A stretch of 7,771 nucleotides of DNA, from assembly GCA_003535305.1 (NCBI GenBank), contig DOHL01000105.1, positions 1 through 7,771 of the forward strand, given 5' to 3'. This document shows, one piece after another, positions 6,267 through 7,771 of this stretch. Every line of letters begins with the position of its first letter. Position 1 is the first letter of the stretch. A model generated the notes under the pieces. That model did no database searches and was not told the DNA's origin. It worked only from the letters and a program-made list of their open reading frames with translations. The DNA is from Candidatus Acetothermia bacterium. Lineage in GTDB: Bacteria > Bipolaricaulota > Bipolaricaulia > UBA7950. The translations under genes were made by a program, and so were the position numbers.

Positions 6267-6351
6267 CTGACCCCGAATTTCACTCGAATTTCGACCCGAA
6301 TTTCACTCGAATTTCCTGGAATTTCCCCCGAATTTCCTGACCCCGAATTTC
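6267..6351. repeat. Seven-copy GAATTTC array with about 11-bp spacing, bounded by 15-bp direct repeats
   Basis: GAATTTC starts at 6275, 6286, 6298, 6309, 6319, 6330 and 6345, giving spacings of 11, 12, 11, 10, 11 and 15 bp. The spacers are variants of CACTC, GACCC, CTG, CCCC and CTGACCCC. The identical 15-mer CTGACCCCGAATTTC forms both ends (6267-6281 and 6337-6351). The array covers the last codons and the stop codon of the - strand LRR gene. Confidence 0.85.
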
Positions 6352-6737
6352 TTGAGCTCAGCGAGCCCGGCGAGCGGGGAGATATCGGTAATCCGGTTCC
6401 AGCCGAGGCTCAATTCCTCAAGCGCGGTGAGTCCGCTCAGAGGAGAGAGGTCCTCAATCTTGTTGTCGAAGAGCGTCAGTACCTTTAGGTTGACCGCCCA
6501 CTCCAGTCCGGTCAGGTCTTTGATATCGCGGCCGGGCGCGTAAAGCTCGACCAACTCTTCCATATTCGCGACAGTAATCTCACTCTCCGGAAGAGCGAGT
6601 GCCTCGCGCAGCGCCGCTTCCAAATTTGAATCAAGGACAACCACGATCTCTTCCGACAGCACAGCAACGCTCGTCACCACCAGAACCGCAACCACCATCA
6701 AGATGGAGAAAGCCCATTGCCTACCATTTCTGTTCAT
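6303..6737 (-). CDS. Secreted leucine-rich-repeat protein (internalin-like LRRs), apparently truncated at its C-terminus
   Basis: The ATG at 6737 is preferred over the one at 6743 because AGGAGG (6745-6750) then sits seven bases upstream instead of one. The 144 residues start with a basic N-terminus and a hydrophobic segment (about 8-28) that looks like a signal peptide or membrane anchor. Next comes the helical cap typical of internalin-like LRRs (VLDSNLEAALREALALPESEIT, 34-55), a partial LRR with the DIKDLTGLE pattern, and two clean 22-residue LRRs (84-105, 106-127) of the L-x-L-x-x-N-x-I-x-D-x-S-P-L type. The fourth repeat breaks off: from residue 130 the sequence KFGVRKFGGNSRKFE is translated from the GAATTTC array. 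Relatives normally have more repeats, so 3' loss or repeat invasion is likely. Such LRR domains bind proteins or surfaces outside the cytoplasm; no partner is evident. Confidence 0.8.
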   Translation of the reverse strand: MNRNGRQWAFSILMVVAVLVVTSVAVLSEEIVVVLDSNLEAALREALALPESEITVANMEELVELYAPGRDIKDLTGLEWAVNLKVLTLFDNKIEDLSPLSGLTALEELSLGWNRITDISPLAGLAELKKFGVRKFGGNSRKFE

Positions 6738-6761
6738 TAACATTCCTCCTGTTTCCGCCTG

Positions 6762-6790
6762 ATAATACGATCGTCAGTATAAAATGTCCG
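6762..6790 (-). promoter_or_regulatory. Candidate sigma-70-type promoter of the LRR gene
   Basis: Read on the - strand, CGGACA (6790-6785) matches the -35 consensus at 4 of 6 positions. After 17 bases, TATTAT (6767-6762) matches the -10 consensus at 5 of 6. Transcription would begin about 18 bases before the ATG at 6737, leaving room for AGGAGG. The LRR gene could thus be expressed apart from the upstream barrel gene, whose stop is 99 bp before its start. Confidence 0.4.
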
Positions 6791-6836
6791 GCTATTCCAT
6801 CTGCAGCGTTCCATCGACTGCTGCGCCGCACTCATC

Positions 6837-7601
6837 CTACAGCCCGCGCCCGGCAAGACCGATCTCCAGCCCCATCCACACCGTCTCCCCGCGCAGGCTG
6901 ATACTCGTCCGCGCCCACAACTCCTGCTGCTTCTCCACGTCGAGGAAATAGCGGGTGCGTAAGCTAAAGGAAGCTGTGGGCAGGCCCACCCCATCGACCG
7001 GCACGGTATAGCTCGCCGTCATAGTGAAACTGACCCACCGATTGGCGATAAACCCGGCCCCAAAAGAGACGGTCATCCACTGCTGCGGAGATCCTGAGGT
7101 GAACGTATATCCAATTGCTCCCACAAGGACCACTGGGTCAAGCAGCAGGCTTGCCGAGACCTCAAATCCGGATGTTGGCGAGCCGAAGGATAAGCTGAGC
7201 CGCGGATCGAGAAAACTTCCCGGATACAGCTGGTGCTTCGATGTGAGCGTAAAGGAAAAATCCCCGCCAGCGCTGGTGATGACCTCATAGTCCTCCAGCC
7301 CATAATCCCGCTTTTCCTGAACCGACCACTGGCTGTGGGTTAGCTCCAAACCAACCCGCAGGCGCTCAGCGATCTGCAAGGTCCCGGAAAGTGAAAGGCT
7401 GCGATCCTCGGAGAAGAGCGTATAAGCGAACAACCTCCCGTGCGCGTCCACGGCAAATCCTTCGCGCCCCTGAGGAATATAGCTCAGGCTCAAATTCCAG
7501 GTGTAGGCTTCATCAGCTCGCACCAGCGGGTCGATCGGCTCCTCAGCCGACGCAGATATCGGGAGTAAGACGAGGAGCAAGAAAAGCAGGACGATCCTCA
7601 C
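6837..7601 (-). CDS. Secreted beta-strand-rich protein, probable outer-membrane beta-barrel; family not recognised
   Basis: The GTG at 7601 overlaps the TGA of the upstream gene (GTGA), so translation is probably coupled. The 254 residues start with a clear signal peptide: MR, a leucine-rich core, and a likely cleavage site after ISASA at residue 19. The mature part is a series of segments with alternating polar and hydrophobic residues ending in aromatic belts, for example YTWNLSLSY, LRVGLELTHSQW, GGDFSFTLTSKH, PRLSLSFGS, GFEVSASLLL, WMTVSFGAGF, WVSFTMTASYTV, TASFSLRTRYF and TSISLRGETVWMGLEIGL. This pattern and length suit an outer-membrane barrel of roughly ten to twelve strands. The C-terminus is Leu, not the usual Phe/Tyr/Trp, so assembly by the BAM machinery is not assured. 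I recognise no specific family and propose no substrate. Confidence 0.75.
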   Translation of the reverse strand: MRIVLLFLLLVLLPISASAEEPIDPLVRADEAYTWNLSLSYIPQGREGFAVDAHGRLFAYTLFSEDRSLSLSGTLQIAERLRVGLELTHSQWSVQEKRDYGLEDYEVITSAGGDFSFTLTSKHQLYPGSFLDPRLSLSFGSPTSGFEVSASLLLDPVVLVGAIGYTFTSGSPQQWMTVSFGAGFIANRWVSFTMTASYTVPVDGVGLPTASFSLRTRYFLDVEKQQELWARTSISLRGETVWMGLEIGLAGRGL

Positions 7602-7771
7602 GGCAATGTCTCTCGCAGGTTTGCAAGGCGCGACAGCCGCTCAACGGCCCACGCCAATGTCCTCTCTTGTTGTGCTCTGACCCGCTGCACCAACTCAGCA
7701 GACGGCACCGTAACCAACACCACCCCGCTCTTCCACTTCTCCTCCGCTAAGATGGAAAAGGGAATGATCGC
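7598..7771 (-). CDS. C-terminal 57 residues of an unrecognised protein, cut by window edge
   Basis: The - strand frame is open from base 7771 to a TGA at 7600-7598. It encodes 57 residues beginning AIIPFSILAEEKWKSG and ending RLANLRETLP. A hydrophobic beta-like stretch (SGVVLVTVPS, 15-24) is followed by an amphipathic helix rich in Arg, Glu, Gln and Leu (about 25-53), possibly a coiled coil. The case for coding is the uninterrupted frame and the GTGA overlap with the secreted barrel gene, an arrangement expected of genes in one operon. The missing N-terminal part prevents any functional call. Confidence 0.6.
   Translation of the reverse strand, partial: AIIPFSILAEEKWKSGVVLVTVPSAELVQRVRAQQERTLAWAVERLSRLANLRETLP

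Larger units (their letters stand above)
5980..6302. other. Gene-free convergent spacer filled with repeats
   Basis: The + strand run of genes ends at 5979 and the - strand LRR gene ends at 6303. I see no coding signal between them on either strand. The stretch holds the hairpin at the aldolase stop, two copies of a composite heptamer/AAAGTAGGGGC repeat, a GAGAT-CTT-ATCTC hairpin (6204-6216), an imperfect direct repeat GCTACG(A/G)ACTC (6186-6196 and 6227-6237, 10 of 11 matching) and most of a GAATTTC array. Confidence 0.7.

Noticed and set aside
6010..6351. CRISPR array
   Set aside because: Repeat units are 7-15 bp, with spacers of only 3-8 bp in the GAATTTC array and none between the heptamers; no cas gene is present.
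6737..6835. 32-codon - strand ORF (MSAAQQSMERCR...) between the barrel and LRR genes
   Set aside because: Its ATG has no properly spaced ribosome binding site, its frame runs through the candidate LRR promoter and ribosome binding site, and the residues look like translated spacer.
7391..7750. 119-codon + strand ORF at the right edge
   Set aside because: It is rich in Arg, Pro, Ser and Gln, has no ribosome binding site and lies opposite the barrel gene and the coupled partial gene, so it is a shadow.

Overview
The window reads as a piece of chromosome from a diderm bacterium that I cannot name. The two-subunit oxygen-labile (class I, Fe-S) fumarase and the short archaeal/thermophile-type S-adenosylhomocysteine hydrolase suggest an anaerobic, possibly deep-branching or thermophile-related lineage. 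The signal-peptide-bearing beta-barrel-like protein on the right suggests an outer membrane. No sign of phage, plasmid or intact insertion sequence was found.

Left part, + strand (1-5979): the 3' five-sixths of mnmE (tRNA U34 modification GTPase, cut by the window edge) is followed by a 249-bp spacer with an ACCACAGAG-type hairpin repeat and a candidate promoter containing a 12-bp palindrome. Then comes a run of five co-directional genes: fumarase alpha (GTG start) and beta (stop directly followed by ATG), ahcY after 93 bp, mtnA after 55 bp (TTG start decided by its ribosome binding site), and a class II aldolase overlapping mtnA by ATGA. AhcY, MtnA and the aldolase fit together as disposal of the nucleoside by-products of S-adenosylmethionine: S-adenosyl/S-inosylhomocysteine, methylthioadenosine and 5'-deoxyadenosine. 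A sugar-phosphate isomerase plus aldolase would give DHAP and an aldehyde. The AhcY base-pocket motif is HLEAKT instead of the usual HxTxE/Q, which makes S-inosylhomocysteine a credible substrate. The archaeon Methanocaldococcus jannaschii is reported to use the same set of activities.

Middle (5980-6352): a convergent, gene-free spacer rich in repeats. It holds a hairpin on the aldolase stop codon, two copies of a composite repeat (heptamer NNTCAGC tract, A-rich linker, AAAGTAGGGGC), and a 7-copy GAATTTC array with roughly 11-bp spacing bounded by 15-bp direct repeats. The array runs into the 3' end of the next gene.

Right part, - strand (6303-7771): an envelope cassette read right to left. 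The C-terminal end of an unrecognised protein overlaps by GTGA a secreted beta-strand-rich, probable outer-membrane protein. A short secreted leucine-rich-repeat protein with its own candidate promoter follows. Its repeat domain stops abruptly and its last 15 residues are translated from the GAATTTC array. This part looks more GC-rich in codon use than the left part.
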